A stretch of 64,000 nt of DNA from Cellulomonas pakistanensis (GCF_016862755.1 NZ_BONO01000002.1:62001-126000), one strand, 5' to 3'. Numbered from the stretch's first letter, positions 7,116 through 15,616 are shown. A program made the numbers and translations. The notes: a model not told the origin generated them from the sequence alone.

Positions 7116-8318
7116 TCAGGTGCCCGGGGAGTCGCAGACGGCGAGCACGAGCGCGTCCACCGGGACGGTGCCCAGGACGACCCCGCTGCCGTCGGTGCAC
7201 ACCAGCGGGTCCCACCGCCGGCTCTCCGGTCGCAGCATGGCGCGGCGCGCCACCTCGGTCACCGAGGCGCTGGGGGCGACCGTCATGGCCGGCGCCCACC
7301 GCCCGGACGCGCCCCGGACCTCGGCGACGAGGCCGTTGTCGGCCAGGAGCACGTCGTCGTCCGCGCGGCTGCGCCCCGCCCGGGCGGGCCGCACGACGCT
7401 CGCCACGTTCCCCGTGAGGGAGGTGCGCGCCGCGGTGGCGCGGATGCGCGCGGCCTCCTCGGCCGGCAGGGCGGCCAGCATCTCCGGCTGCGGCCGGCCC
7501 AGCGCCCAGCCCTGGGCGAGCGGCACGCCCAGGCCGATGAGCGCGTCGAGCTCGCCCCGGGTCTCGACGCCCTCCGCGAGGATCCAGCCGTCCATCCGCC
7601 CGACGAGGTCGCCGAACACCTCGACGAGCGCGCGCTTCACCGGGTCGGAGTCGACGCCCGTGACGAGCGCCCGGTCCAGCTTGACGATGTCCGGGCGGAG
7701 CGAGATCAGCAGCTCGAGGCCGGCGTACCCGGTGCCCGCGTCGTCCATCGCCACGAGCGCACCGGCGGCGCGGACACGGCGCAGGACTTCCGCGGCACTC
7801 CCCTCGGCGTCGACGCGGGTGTGCTCGGTCAGCTCGAGCACGACCCGCGACAGGTCCGTGTGCTCCAGGAGGGCGCCGGCCACCAGGTCGTCGGACAGCA
7901 GGTGCGGGTCGACGTTCACGGTGAGGAAGGTGTTCGGCGGCAGGTCCGCCCGCGCGGCGACCGCCTTCTGCAGCACCCGCGCCTGCAGCCGCGGGTTGGC
8001 GCCCCACCGCTGCGCCGCCGCGAACCAGACGTCCGGGGACGCGCGCCACGGCCCCTGGAAGCGCGACAGCAGCTCGTAGCCGGCGACCATCCCCGTCGCG
8101 AGCTCCACGACCGGCTGCGCGTGCAGCGCGTGCGCCGCCGGGTCGTCGAGCGCGTCCTGCAGCGCCGCGCGCCAGGCCGGGTCGTCGACCGGGGGCGCGG
8201 TGCTGTCGGCGTCGATGACGACTCCCCTCGGGCCGGGTGCGGACGAGCCGACGGACCGCGACCCGGTGCCGACGCTACGCCCGGCCCCGCGGCGCACCGG
8301 CCGGGAACGGGGGCTCAC
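7116..8318 (-). CDS. EAL-domain cyclic-di-GMP phosphodiesterase with C-terminal CBS-like region
   Basis: The protein of about 400 residues has an EAL domain from residue 65 to about 285. The signature glutamate lies in YELLSRF (residues 81-87). The other metal and general-base residues are visible: TVNVDP (Asn135), LELTE (Glu162), AMDDAGTGY (Asp192/193), VKLDRAL (Lys213), LAEGVET (Glu249) and AQGW. The enzyme should linearise c-di-GMP to pGpG. The C-terminal 110 residues look like a CBS-type pair (SVTEVARRAM, then PLVCTDGSGVVLGTVPVDAL). The start is uncertain among GTG codons at 8330, 8318 and 8297; 8318 sits 12 bases after GGAGG. Confidence 0.88.
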   Translation of the reverse strand: MSPRSRPVRRGAGRSVGTGSRSVGSSAPGPRGVVIDADSTAPPVDDPAWRAALQDALDDPAAHALHAQPVVELATGMVAGYELLSRFQGPWRASPDVWFAAAQRWGANPRLQARVLQKAVAARADLPPNTFLTVNVDPHLLSDDLVAGALLEHTDLSRVVLELTEHTRVDAEGSAAEVLRRVRAAGALVAMDDAGTGYAGLELLISLRPDIVKLDRALVTGVDSDPVKRALVEVFGDLVGRMDGWILAEGVETRGELDALIGLGVPLAQGWALGRPQPEMLAALPAEEAARIRATAARTSLTGNVASVVRPARAGRSRADDDVLLADNGLVAEVRGASGRWAPAMTVAPSASVTEVARRAMLRPESRRWDPLVCTDGSGVVLGTVPVDALVLAVCDSPGT

Positions 8319-8520
8319 GTGCGGTTTCACCCTCCGCCGCGGGCGGGTTCACCCCCGGCGGCACGCCCTCGCCGCGGCCCGGGCGTCCGGTGCGCTCCGG
8401 GTAGGCGCCGCACGCCTCCCCCTCGGCCGCGAGCCCGGCGTGATCCGCGCGCGCGGCCGGGCCGTCGCCCGGCGGGAGGCCGCGGAGCTCGAACCCGGCC
8501 GGTGCCGAGGGTGCGCTCAC
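8275..8520 (-). CDS. Possible small hypothetical protein
   Basis: An 81-residue frame begins with a GTG that overlaps the stop of the VOC gene (GTGA), the junction type used by many real gene pairs here. For about its first 60 codons it has strong G/C third positions. It resembles no family I know, is rich in Gly, Pro and Ala, and its last 15 codons lose the codon bias while overlapping the start of the EAL gene. It may be a real short gene or a chance frame. Confidence 0.35.
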   Translation of the reverse strand: MSAPSAPAGFELRGLPPGDGPAARADHAGLAAEGEACGAYPERTGRPGRGEGVPPGVNPPAAEGETAREPPFPAGAPRGRA

Positions 8521-8879
8521 GCCGGCTGCCACAGCTCCACCCGGTTGCCCTCCGGGTCGGTCACCCACCCGAACCGCCCGACGCCCGGCTCGTCCTCGGT
8601 CTCCGGCGCGACGTCCGCGCCGCCGGCGCGCAGCTGGGCGAGCATCGCGTCCAGGTCCCGGACGCGGAAGTTCAGCATCGTCGCCTGCCGCGCGGAGCCG
8701 AAGTACTCGGTGTCGTGGTCGAACGCGGCGAACACGGTGGGTCCGGCCTCCTGCTGCCACGGGCGCTCGGTGTCGTCGGCGACGCCGAGCAGGTCGCGGT
8801 ACCAGGCCTGCAGCGCCGCCGGGTCCCGCGCCCGCAGGAAGTACCCGCCGATGCCGAGGACGCGCTCCACGGCGGTCAC
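8517..8879 (-). CDS. VOC (glyoxalase/bleomycin-resistance fold) family protein
   Basis: The 120-residue single-domain protein has the paired beta-alpha-beta-beta-beta modules of the vicinal oxygen chelate superfamily. It shows GGYFLRARDPAALQAWYRDLLG at the start and GWVTDPEGNRVELWQP at the end, where the final glutamate is a usual metal ligand. The GTG start overlaps the stop of the preceding 62-residue membrane protein. The substrate cannot be inferred. Confidence 0.88.
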   Translation of the reverse strand: MTAVERVLGIGGYFLRARDPAALQAWYRDLLGVADDTERPWQQEAGPTVFAAFDHDTEYFGSARQATMLNFRVRDLDAMLAQLRAGGADVAPETEDEPGVGRFGWVTDPEGNRVELWQPA

Positions 8880-9064
8880 CGTCCCGCGACGACCAGGACC
8901 ACGACGCCCGCCAGCAGCAGGAACGGCGCGGTCTCCAGCAGCAGCGTCACGGTGGACCGGGGCGCGCGGCGCGGCGCGTCGCGGACGCTCGGGGCCAGCG
9001 GGTTCCCGTTCAGGCCCGCCCGCTCGCCGACCGGCCGGGTGTCGGTCCCGTCGCGCTCGCTCAT
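8876..9064 (-). CDS. Small single-pass membrane protein
   Basis: The 62-residue protein has about 38 hydrophilic residues rich in Arg and Pro, then one strong transmembrane helix (TLLLETAPFLLLAGVVVLVV) at the C-terminus. It is tail-anchored in layout and not recognised. It is coupled by a GTGA overlap to the VOC gene. Confidence 0.5.
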   Translation of the reverse strand: MSERDGTDTRPVGERAGLNGNPLAPSVRDAPRRAPRSTVTLLLETAPFLLLAGVVVLVVAGR

Positions 9065-9146
9065 CGCTTCCCCCGTCCCGGTCGTCGTCCCCGAGCGTGC
9101 CAGGGCCCCGGCACCGCGTCCAGGATGATCCCGGCGGGGCGGGCCT

Positions 9147-10448
9147 TCAGCCCCCGCCCGCCAGCGCCGCGATCTTGTCCTGCAGCAGCCGCCGCTCCTG
9201 CGCGTTCCCGCACCGGGCCGCCGCGCGGCCGAGCTCGTCGCGCGCCTCCGCGTCCCGGCCGAGCCGGCGGAGCAGCTCGCCCCGCACGGCGGGCAGCTGG
9301 TGCGACCCGGCGAGCGCGCCGCGCCGCGCCAGGTCGTCGACCACCGCGAGCCCGGCCGCCGGGCCCCGAGCCATCCCGAGGGCGACCGCCCGGTTGAGGT
9401 CGACCACGGGTGAGGGCGCGAGCCTCCCGAGCGCCTCGTACAGCAGGACGACGCGCTCCCAGTCCGTCGCCGCGACCGACGGCGCGACCGCGTGGCACTC
9501 CGCGACGGCCGCCTGCAACCCGTAGGCGCCCAGCCCGCGCCCCCCTCCCGCGGCGGCGGCGAGCGCGGCCCGGCCGCGGCGGATCGCCGCGCGGTCCCAC
9601 CGGCGGCGGTCCTGGTCCTCGAGCAGCACGGGCGACCCGTCGGGCGCGACCCGCGCGGGGAACCGCGCCGCGGTGAGCTCCAGCAGCGCGAGCAGGCCCA
9701 GCGCCTCCGGCTCGTCCGGGACCAGGTGCGCGAGCACGCGCGCCAGCCGCACCGCCTCGCGCGCGAGGTCCGGCCGCAGCCAGTCGTCGCCGGAGGTCGC
9801 CGACGACCCCTCGGTGAACACCGAGTACACGACCGCGAGCACGGCACCGAGCCGCTCGCGCCGGTCGGTGCCTTCCGGGACCGCGAACGGCACGCGCGCC
9901 GCGGTGAGCGTCCGCTTCGCCCGGGTGATCCGCGCCTGCACGGTCGCGGTCGGGACGAGGAACGCCCGGGCGATCTCGTCGCTGGTCAGGCCGCCGACGA
10001 CCCGCAGCGTGAGCGCGACCTGCGCCTCGGGCGACAGCACCGGGTGGCACGCGACGAACATGAGCGCCAGCACGTCGTCGTCGATCGTGTCGGGGTCGGC
10101 GAGCAGGTCGGCGTCCGGTGCTCCGTCCTCGCGGGCGGTGTCGTGCGCGAGGGCCGCGTACCGGTCGTCGAGCGCGACGCGCCGCCGGATCGCGTCCACC
10201 GCGCGCCGGCGGCCGACGGTGACCAGCCAGCCGGCCGGGTTCGACGGGACCCCGGCGCGCGGCCAGGCCACGAGCGCCTCGGCCAGCGCCTCCTGCGCGG
10301 CGTCCTCGGCGAGCGCGACGTCGCCGGCGGACCGCGCCAGGGTCGCGACGATCCGGGCGGAGTGCATCCGCCAGGCCGTCTCGACCGCGGCGCGGCCCGC
10401 GTCCGGCGCGACGGCGCCGCTCAGAGCTGGCCCGTCGCCTCGCGCCAC
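9147..10448 (-). CDS. RNA polymerase sigma factor, ECF42-type (DUF6596)
   Basis: The 433-residue protein starts with sigma region 2 (LAEDAAQEALAEALVAWP, then NPAGWLVTVGRRRAVDAIRRR) and region 4 (LTLRVVGGLTSDEIARAFLVPTATVQARITRAKR in pieces). About 230 further residues of TPR-like helices follow, including the YSVFTEG signature of DUF6596. This large C-terminal extension defines ECF42. These sigma factors have no classical anti-sigma and are encoded next to DGPF/YCII proteins, exactly as here. The GTG at 10448 overlaps the YCII gene by 28 bp and gives the expected N-terminus. Confidence 0.93.
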   Translation of the reverse strand: MARGDGPALSGAVAPDAGRAAVETAWRMHSARIVATLARSAGDVALAEDAAQEALAEALVAWPRAGVPSNPAGWLVTVGRRRAVDAIRRRVALDDRYAALAHDTAREDGAPDADLLADPDTIDDDVLALMFVACHPVLSPEAQVALTLRVVGGLTSDEIARAFLVPTATVQARITRAKRTLTAARVPFAVPEGTDRRERLGAVLAVVYSVFTEGSSATSGDDWLRPDLAREAVRLARVLAHLVPDEPEALGLLALLELTAARFPARVAPDGSPVLLEDQDRRRWDRAAIRRGRAALAAAAGGGRGLGAYGLQAAVAECHAVAPSVAATDWERVVLLYEALGRLAPSPVVDLNRAVALGMARGPAAGLAVVDDLARRGALAGSHQLPAVRGELLRRLGRDAEARDELGRAAARCGNAQERRLLQDKIAALAGGG

Positions 10449-10840
10449 GCCCGCTCTCGCAGGATCCACGGGTTGTCCTGGGGGAACTCGTCGATCGTCG
10501 CCACCCGCCGGAGCTCGACCCGCGTGCCCGGGCCGAGCGGCGCGCGCCGGGCCCACGCGACCGCCTCCTCCCGCGAGGCGACGTCGAGCACCCAGTAGCC
10601 GCCGAACAGCTCCTTCGCCTCGCCGTACGGCCCGTCCGTGACCACGGGCGGCGTCTGCGCGTAGTCGATGACGACGGCCTCGGCGGGATCGTCCGAGAGC
10701 CCTTCCATCGCGAGGAGCACGCCGGCCGCGACCAGCTCCTCGTTGAACCGGCTCATCGACTCGATCGACTCCTCGTAGGTGACGTCGGCGCCACCCGGCT
10801 GCTGCGTCCCGGTCGAGCGCATGATCAGCATGTACTTCAT
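10421..10840 (-). CDS. YCII/DGPF family protein, partner of the ECF42 sigma factor
   Basis: The 139-residue protein has the YCII fold with MKYMLIMRST at the start, the diagnostic VTDGPYGEAKELFGGYWVLD stretch and EAVAWARRAP. The DGPF-type motif defines the partner family of ECF42 sigma factors, in which these proteins are probably part of the regulon and sensing circuit. A GGGAGG site precedes the ATG, and the sigma gene overlaps its 3' end. Their biochemical activity is not established. Confidence 0.92.
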   Translation of the reverse strand: MKYMLIMRSTGTQQPGGADVTYEESIESMSRFNEELVAAGVLLAMEGLSDDPAEAVVIDYAQTPPVVTDGPYGEAKELFGGYWVLDVASREEAVAWARRAPLGPGTRVELRRVATIDEFPQDNPWILRERAWREATGQL

Positions 10841-10944
10841 GGCCGTGCCTCCCTGCTCGCGGGCCCCGTCCGGACCCTCTCACCCCGGTGTCGAACGGGG
10901 AACCCCCCGGATCGACACGGCGGGCCGTCGAGGTGCGCACCCCC

Positions 10945-11574
10945 TCACGCGTTCCCGGCGTGCTCCCCCACGAACGCGACCACGTCGGCGACCTCCCGGT
11001 CGTCCATCGTGTGGGCCAGCCCCTCGTACCACCGCGTCGTCGCCGCCGCGTTCCGGGCCGCCCAGGCCGCCAGCCGCGCGGCCCACGGCTCCGGGACCAC
11101 GTCGTCGCGGTCGCCGTGGCACACCAGGACGGGCGGCCGGACCGCCGCCACGGCGGCGTCGCGCCGGTCCCGCACCCGCGCGAGGAACGCCGACAGCGTC
11201 ACGGCGTAGCGGAACCGGCCCGGGTCGGCGCGCAGCATCTGCACCGCCACCGCGCCGCCCTGGGAGAACCCGACCAGGCCGACCGAGGGCCAGCCGCCCT
11301 GCCCCGCGAGCCACCCGGCCACCGCGGCAGCCGACTCCTCGAACCCCGGTGCGTCGGAGCGGGCGACGTCGGCCCACGCCCACCGGTCCCGGAGCACGAG
11401 CCGGCCGGCGAGCGACACCCCGACGACCCCGGCGGGCAGGGCGTCGAGGACCGGCGCCAGGTCGCCGGGGACGCCGCCCGCGCCGTGCAGCAGCACCACG
11501 AGGTGCCGCCCGCGCGGGTCGGCCGCGGCCGAGGCGTCCGACCAGAGCGCGCCCGCGGCGACCGGCCTGGTCAC
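10945..11574 (-). CDS. Alpha/beta hydrolase, phospholipase/carboxylesterase type
   Basis: The 209-residue protein shows VVLLHGAGGVPGDLAPV, the nucleophile elbow GLVGFSQGGAVA (Ser near residue 103), the acid region VLVCHGDRDDVVP and the histidine in YEGLAHTMDD. This is the Abhydrolase_2 layout of small cytosolic esterases (YpfH/acyl-protein thioesterase-like). Its GTG start overlaps the stop of the upstream methyltransferase (GTGA), so both are probably made together. The natural ester is unknown. Confidence 0.88.
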   Translation of the reverse strand: MTRPVAAGALWSDASAAADPRGRHLVVLLHGAGGVPGDLAPVLDALPAGVVGVSLAGRLVLRDRWAWADVARSDAPGFEESAAAVAGWLAGQGGWPSVGLVGFSQGGAVAVQMLRADPGRFRYAVTLSAFLARVRDRRDAAVAAVRPPVLVCHGDRDDVVPEPWAARLAAWAARNAAATTRWYEGLAHTMDDREVADVVAFVGEHAGNA

Positions 11575-12296
11575 GCCGCCGCCCGCGCCAGCACCACGTG
11601 CTCCCGGCCCGGGCGGTCCGGCGCGTCCCGCACGTCCACGACGTCGAACCCGGCGCCGGCGAGCGACGCCCGCATCTCGTCGAGCGACCGGAACCGCAGG
11701 GTCGACGACGACGCCACCTCGGTGCCGTCCGGGAACCGGAACACCGACCGGAAGGACACGAGCGGCTGGGACACCTCGGTCACCTCGAACGACTCCTCGA
11801 CCCGCCCGACCCCCGGCACGTCGCGCGCGCCGCCGCCGTCGCCCGCCGCCCAGTCCTCCCACGCGCGGGCCTCGGGCCGGCGGGTCTCGAGGACGAGGTG
11901 GCCGCCCGGCGCGAGCGCGCCGCGGATCCCGCGGAGCGCGGCCGACCAGTCCGCGTCCCCCAGGAACACCTGCGCGACGTTGCCGGTCATGGTCGCGAGG
12001 TCGACCGCCAGCGGCGGCAGCGTCGTGGCGTACCCACGCAGCCACGTCACCCGGTCGGCGCCGGGCTTGGCACGGGCCACGTCGAGGGACGCCGCCGCGG
12101 GGTCGACGCCCGTCACCGCCAGCCCGTCGTCCGCGAGCAGCAGCGCCAGCGTGCCGGTGCCGCAGCCGACGTCGAGCACCCGGCGGGCGCCGACCTCGCG
12201 GGCCACGCCGCGGTACAGGTCGAGGTCGGACCGGTCGTCGTCGAACACGTCGTAGAGCCGGGCCAGCCGGGGGTCGGCGAAGATCGCGTCGGGCAC
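11571..12296 (-). CDS. Class I SAM-dependent methyltransferase
   Basis: The 241-residue protein has motif I VLDVGCGTGTLALLLA near residue 39, VTGVDPAAASLDVAR, and a post-motif segment ALAPGGHLVLETRRPEARAWEDWA of the kind found in Methyltransf_25 proteins. The substrate is unknown. It is followed by the overlapping esterase gene. Confidence 0.88.
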   Translation of the reverse strand: MPDAIFADPRLARLYDVFDDDRSDLDLYRGVAREVGARRVLDVGCGTGTLALLLADDGLAVTGVDPAAASLDVARAKPGADRVTWLRGYATTLPPLAVDLATMTGNVAQVFLGDADWSAALRGIRGALAPGGHLVLETRRPEARAWEDWAAGDGGGARDVPGVGRVEESFEVTEVSQPLVSFRSVFRFPDGTEVASSSTLRFRSLDEMRASLAGAGFDVVDVRDAPDRPGREHVVLARAAA

Positions 12297-12363
12297 GTGC
12301 GTCAGGCTACGGAGGCGGGTCCGGACCGGGCGAGGCCATTGTGCGCGGCCCGTGCCGCGCCCG

Positions 12364-12699
12364 TCAGCCGTGCGACGGCTGGCCCGTCCCGGTGACGGTC
12401 GTGAGCAGGATCGCCGCGTCGCTCAGCGCCTCGACGCCGTGCCGGTCGTGGGTCAGCGTCGCGAGGAACCCGGTCGGCATCGTGTCGACGCGGTCGGCGG
12501 ACGACACGGCCACGGTCCCGCGCAGCACGAGGACGCTGCCCGCCGGCGGCGAGTTGTGCTCGGCGAGCTTCGTCCCGGTGGTCAGCGCGATGACGGTCTG
12601 CCGCAGCGGCCCGTCGTGCACGACGATCTGGGCGCTGCGCCCGTGCGGGTCCTGGTGGGCGAGGCTGATCTGCTGCTGCGCGAGCTGGTGCACGTCCAT
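12364..12699 (-). CDS. Small cupin-domain protein
   Basis: The 111-residue protein fits a single cupin barrel. It has ALTTGTKLAEHNSPPAGSVLVLRGTVAVSS in pieces, with a histidine and a glutamate-like metal-site region, and a DRHGVEALSDAAILLTTV end. Actinobacterial proteins of this kind often begin DVHQLA and lower or sense small ligands, but no role is established. It ends in a stand-alone unit on the minus strand. Confidence 0.75.
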   Translation of the reverse strand: MDVHQLAQQQISLAHQDPHGRSAQIVVHDGPLRQTVIALTTGTKLAEHNSPPAGSVLVLRGTVAVSSADRVDTMPTGFLATLTHDRHGVEALSDAAILLTTVTGTGQPSHG

Positions 12700-12781
12700 G
12701 CGGGGGTCCTCCCGGCGTCGTCGGCGGTCAGGTCCTACTCAACACGGCACGGCGCCCGACCGCTATTCACCTGGCACGGCG

Positions 12782-12880
12782 CGTCCGCCCGGTGGCAGCC
12801 TCGGTGGCGTGCCGGACGAAGGACATCTGGACGGCGCCCGGCCGGGTACCGGGCCGGGCGCCGGGCGGACTCCACCGAGG
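12782..12880. repeat. Interleaved inverted repeats
   Basis: Three inverted pairs are visible: GTCCGCCCGG (12782-12791) with CCGGGCGGAC (12861-12870), CCTCGGTGG (12809-12817) with CCACCGAGG (12872-12880), and GGCGCCCGGCC (12833-12843) with GGCCGGGCGCC (12852-12862). The last pair forms a hairpin with an 8-base loop. The first two pairs cross, so they cannot all form in one strand at once. It may be a second terminator behind the AI-2E gene. Confidence 0.55.
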
Positions 12881-12938
12881 CCCCGTTCACCGCGGGACAG
12901 CCCGTCCCCCGTCTCGGTCTGGCGCACCTGACGCCCGT

Positions 12939-13006
12939 CGAGGTCGTCACATCGCGACGAGGTCGTCACTCGTTCATGACGACCTCGCGCGGATGTGACG
13001 ACCTCG
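12939..13006. repeat. Four-unit palindrome with 19-bp period (element A)
   Basis: The unit CGAGGTCGTCA starts at 12939 and 12958, and its reverse complement TGACGACCTCG starts at 12977 and 12996. All four starts are exactly 19 bp apart with 8-bp gaps, and the outer arms extend to 15 bp. The whole 68 bp can fold into one long hairpin. It lies 16 bp beyond the AI-2E stop. The same design with unrelated sequence occurs at 27251-27320. Confidence 0.85.
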
Positions 13007-13021
13007 TCTCCCCCCGGGGCG

Positions 13022-14200
13022 TCAGCGACCCTCGGCCACCTCGCGCCGCTTCTGCTGCGCGGGTCGCGCCGGCTCGTGCGGGCCGTTCCAGACCTGGATC
13101 ACGCCCCAGATGGAGGCCGCGATCGGCACCGCCAGCACGGCGCCGGTGATGCCGGCGAGCACCGTGCCGACGGTCAGGGCGACCAGGATGACCAGCGGGT
13201 GCAGCGCCAGCGACCGGGCCATGACGACCGGCTGCAGGAAGTTGCCCTCGAGCTGGTTCACCAGGACCACGATCCCGACGACGATCAGCGCCTCCACCGG
13301 GCCGAGCGCGACGAGCGTCACGAGCGCCGCGAAGACGCCGGCCAGGGTCGCGCCCACCAGCGGGATGAACGCCAGCAGGAACACCAGCACCGCCAGCGGG
13401 ATCGCGAGCGGCACGCCCATGATCACCAGGCCGATCCCGATGCCGATCGCGTCCACGGCGGCGACGATCGCGGTGCCCCGCACGTAGCCGCCCATGGTCG
13501 TGACGACGCGGTGCCCGACCCGCTGGCCGCGCTCGTACCGCGTGCCCTCGAACGGCCGGAGCAGGAACTCCCAGATCCTCGGCCCGTCCTTGAGGAAGAA
13601 GAACAGCACGACGACCATCAGGACGAACCCGGTGAGGAAGTTCGCGGTGGCGGACACGCCGGCGATCGCGCCGGCGCCGAAGCTGCTCGACGTCAGGAAC
13701 TCCGTGACCGCCGTGCGCGCGTCCTCGATCTGCTGGTCGGAGATCTCGATCGGCAGGCCGGAGAGCGACTCCTGCAGCTCGCCGACGCCGGCGACCGCCT
13801 GGTCGACCAGGTCGTCCCACTGGTGGATCACCGCGTACACCACGGCGGCCAGGACCCCGCCCAGCACGCCGACCACCAGGAACAGCGCGACCCAGGTCGC
13901 GAGGATCGACGGCATGCGGTGCCTGCGGAACCAGGACACGAGCGGGTGCATCGCGCTCGCCAGCACCAGCGCGATCAGCACCGGGATCACCACGAGCGTC
14001 AGCCGGGTGAGGGCGAACACCGCCACGGTGACCAGGGCCAGCAGCGCCAGCGTCTGCACCGAGCGCGTGCCCACGCGCCCGAAGCCGTCGGCCCACAGCG
14101 CGCCCGCCCCCGGCGTGCGGCGCGCCTCGTCCCGGGCGACCTCGGCCGCCCGCACGACTGCCGCGCCCGTCGGCGCACTCGTCCGTCGTCGGAACCACAT
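13022..14200 (-). CDS. AI-2E family transporter (PerM-like permease)
   Basis: The 392-residue protein has the AI-2E/PerM layout: a first helix block (TLALLALVTVAVFAL, LVVIPVLIALVLASAMHPLV), a second helix, a soluble segment near residues 120-175 (LQESLSGLPIEISDQQIEDAR) and a C-terminal helix block. The C-terminal block contains GYVRGTAIVAAVDAIGIGIGL, FIPLVGATLAG and NQLEGNFLQPVVMARSLALHP in pieces, the most conserved family signatures. Substrates of family members vary and are mostly unproven. GGAAGGGG precedes the ATG. Confidence 0.92.
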   Translation of the reverse strand: MWFRRRTSAPTGAAVVRAAEVARDEARRTPGAGALWADGFGRVGTRSVQTLALLALVTVAVFALTRLTLVVIPVLIALVLASAMHPLVSWFRRHRMPSILATWVALFLVVGVLGGVLAAVVYAVIHQWDDLVDQAVAGVGELQESLSGLPIEISDQQIEDARTAVTEFLTSSSFGAGAIAGVSATANFLTGFVLMVVVLFFFLKDGPRIWEFLLRPFEGTRYERGQRVGHRVVTTMGGYVRGTAIVAAVDAIGIGIGLVIMGVPLAIPLAVLVFLLAFIPLVGATLAGVFAALVTLVALGPVEALIVVGIVVLVNQLEGNFLQPVVMARSLALHPLVILVALTVGTVLAGITGAVLAVPIAASIWGVIQVWNGPHEPARPAQQKRREVAEGR

Positions 14201-14354
14201 GTACCCGTCCCACCCCTTCCGGTGTCCGTCTGCCGGGGACGGTACGGGCCGGGGACCCGCCCCGCGAGCGGGCGCGCCGTCCACCGGACGGCGTACCCGG
14301 GTCTCCGACCGCAGACCGATGCCCCAGGCCACGGCCCCGGTGCAGGCTGGGAGC

Positions 14355-14522
14355 ATGGCCCAGGACCGACCGCACCGCCTCGACGACGACCGCGCCCGGC
14401 AGCGCGCGGCGCTGCTGGCGCGCCGGAGCCGGGCCCGGACCCGGCTCCCGCTCGACGTGGCCCTGCGGCTCGCGATGGACCCCGCGGCGCACGCGGCGAC
14501 GGCGTACGCGCGGCGGCGCTGA
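14355..14522 (+). CDS. Small basic hypothetical protein
   Basis: The 55-residue protein is very rich in Arg and Ala and has no hydrophobic segment. The ATG follows a CAGGCT hexamer by 6 bp, as in leaderless genes of this window, and the codons keep G/C third positions. It could be a small nucleic-acid-binding protein; no family was recognised. Confidence 0.45.
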   Translation: MAQDRPHRLDDDRARQRAALLARRSRARTRLPLDVALRLAMDPAAHAATAYARRR

Positions 14523-14601
14523 CCCGGCGGCGCCCGGGGGCGACGGCCCAGCCCCGGCGCGGCGCCCGCGGAACGGCCCGGGGGGGACCCCCGCGCGCGG
14601 C

Positions 14602-14607
14602 TACGAT
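14602..14607 (+). promoter_or_regulatory. -10 hexamer for leaderless lacI-type gene
   Basis: TACGAT lies exactly seven bases before the ATG of the LacI regulator. No Shine-Dalgarno sequence is present, so a transcript starting at the ATG is likely. Confidence 0.5.
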
Positions 14608-14614
14608 CCCCGGC

Positions 14615-15616
14615 ATGGGGCAGCGAGTGACCATCACCGACGTGGCGCGGGACGCGGGCGTCTCCGTCGCGACGGTGTCGAAGGTCATCAACGGCCGGTA
14701 CGGCGTCGCCCAGGCCACGTCCACCCGCGTGATGGAGGTCATCGACCGGCTCGGGTACGAGTCGAGCCTGGTCGCGCGCAGCCTCCGGTCGCACCGGACG
14801 CACGTGCTCGGCATCCTCGTCGCGGAGTTCGAGCCGTTCTCCGCCGAGATCCTCAAGGGCGCCGCCGCCGCGCTGGCCGACTCCGACTCCGGCTACGAGC
14901 TGCTCGCCTACACCGGCGGGCTGCACGGCCGCGGCGCCGGCTGGGAGCGCCGGTACCTGTCCCGGCTGAGCGGCACGCTGATCGACGGCGCCGTGCTCGT
15001 GACGCCCACCGTGGTCGAGGCCGACGCCGGCGTGCCCGTCGTGGCGATCGACCCGCACACCGGGCCGACGGGGCTGCCCACGGTCGACTCGGACAACCTC
15101 GCCGGCGCCGTCCTGGGCACGGAGCACCTGCTCGGCCTCGGTCACCGGCGGATCGCGTTCGTCGGCGGTCGACCGGACCTGGAGTCGTCGCGCCTGCGCG
15201 AGCAGGGGTTCCGCCGGGCGATGGCGGCCGCGGGGGTCGCCGTGGACGAGGTGCTCGTCCGCGAGGGCGACTACCGCAAGGAGTCCACCCGGGAGCCCGT
15301 GCACGAGCTGCTGACCCTGCCGGACCGCCCCACCGCCGTGTTCGCCGCGAACGACCTGTCCGCGATCGCGACCATCGAGGTCGCCCGCGAGCTCGGGCTG
15401 CGGGTGCCGGCCGACCTGTCGGTGATCGGGTTCGACGACATCCCGGAGTCGGCGCAGACCGACCCGCCCCTCACGACGGTGCACCAGCCGATCCAGCGGA
15501 TGGGCGCCGCGGCGATCGGCCTGCTCACCGCGCTCCTGGACGGGGGCGACGTGCCGGACCCGCACGTCCGCCTGCCCACGTCGCTGGTGCGGCGCGGGTC
15601 CACCGCCGCGCTCTGA
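14615..15616 (+). CDS. LacI family transcriptional regulator
   Basis: The 333-residue protein has the LacI helix-turn-helix (VTITDVARDAGVSVATVSKVINGRYGVA at residues 5-32, in pieces) with the hinge RSLRSHRTHVLGI. A periplasmic-binding-like sensor domain follows, including PVVAIDP, AVFAANDLSAIATIEVARELG and VIGFDDIPESAQTDPPLTTVHQP. It is 50 bp upstream of the GH10 xylanase on the same strand and probably controls it in response to a xylo-oligosaccharide. No clear LacI-type operator was seen in the flanking gaps. Confidence 0.93.
   Translation: MGQRVTITDVARDAGVSVATVSKVINGRYGVAQATSTRVMEVIDRLGYESSLVARSLRSHRTHVLGILVAEFEPFSAEILKGAAAALADSDSGYELLAYTGGLHGRGAGWERRYLSRLSGTLIDGAVLVTPTVVEADAGVPVVAIDPHTGPTGLPTVDSDNLAGAVLGTEHLLGLGHRRIAFVGGRPDLESSRLREQGFRRAMAAAGVAVDEVLVREGDYRKESTREPVHELLTLPDRPTAVFAANDLSAIATIEVARELGLRVPADLSVIGFDDIPESAQTDPPLTTVHQPIQRMGAAAIGLLTALLDGGDVPDPHVRLPTSLVRRGSTAAL

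Larger units (their letters stand above)
12700..13021. other. Intergenic region with two hairpin systems
   Basis: No gene is convincing in this 322-bp stretch between the cupin gene start and the AI-2E gene end. It holds two structured blocks described separately: a GGCGCCCGGCC hairpin inside larger inverted repeats (about 12782-12880) and a four-unit palindrome (12939-13006). The latter begins 16 bp past the AI-2E stop and may terminate that transcript. The 80 bp upstream of the cupin start should hold its promoter, but no clear -35/-10 pair is visible. Confidence 0.7.

Noticed and set aside
12939-13006. Regular repeats that could be taken for a small CRISPR array.
   Set aside because: The repeats are only 11 bp, half are inverted, gaps are 8 bp, and no cas gene is present.
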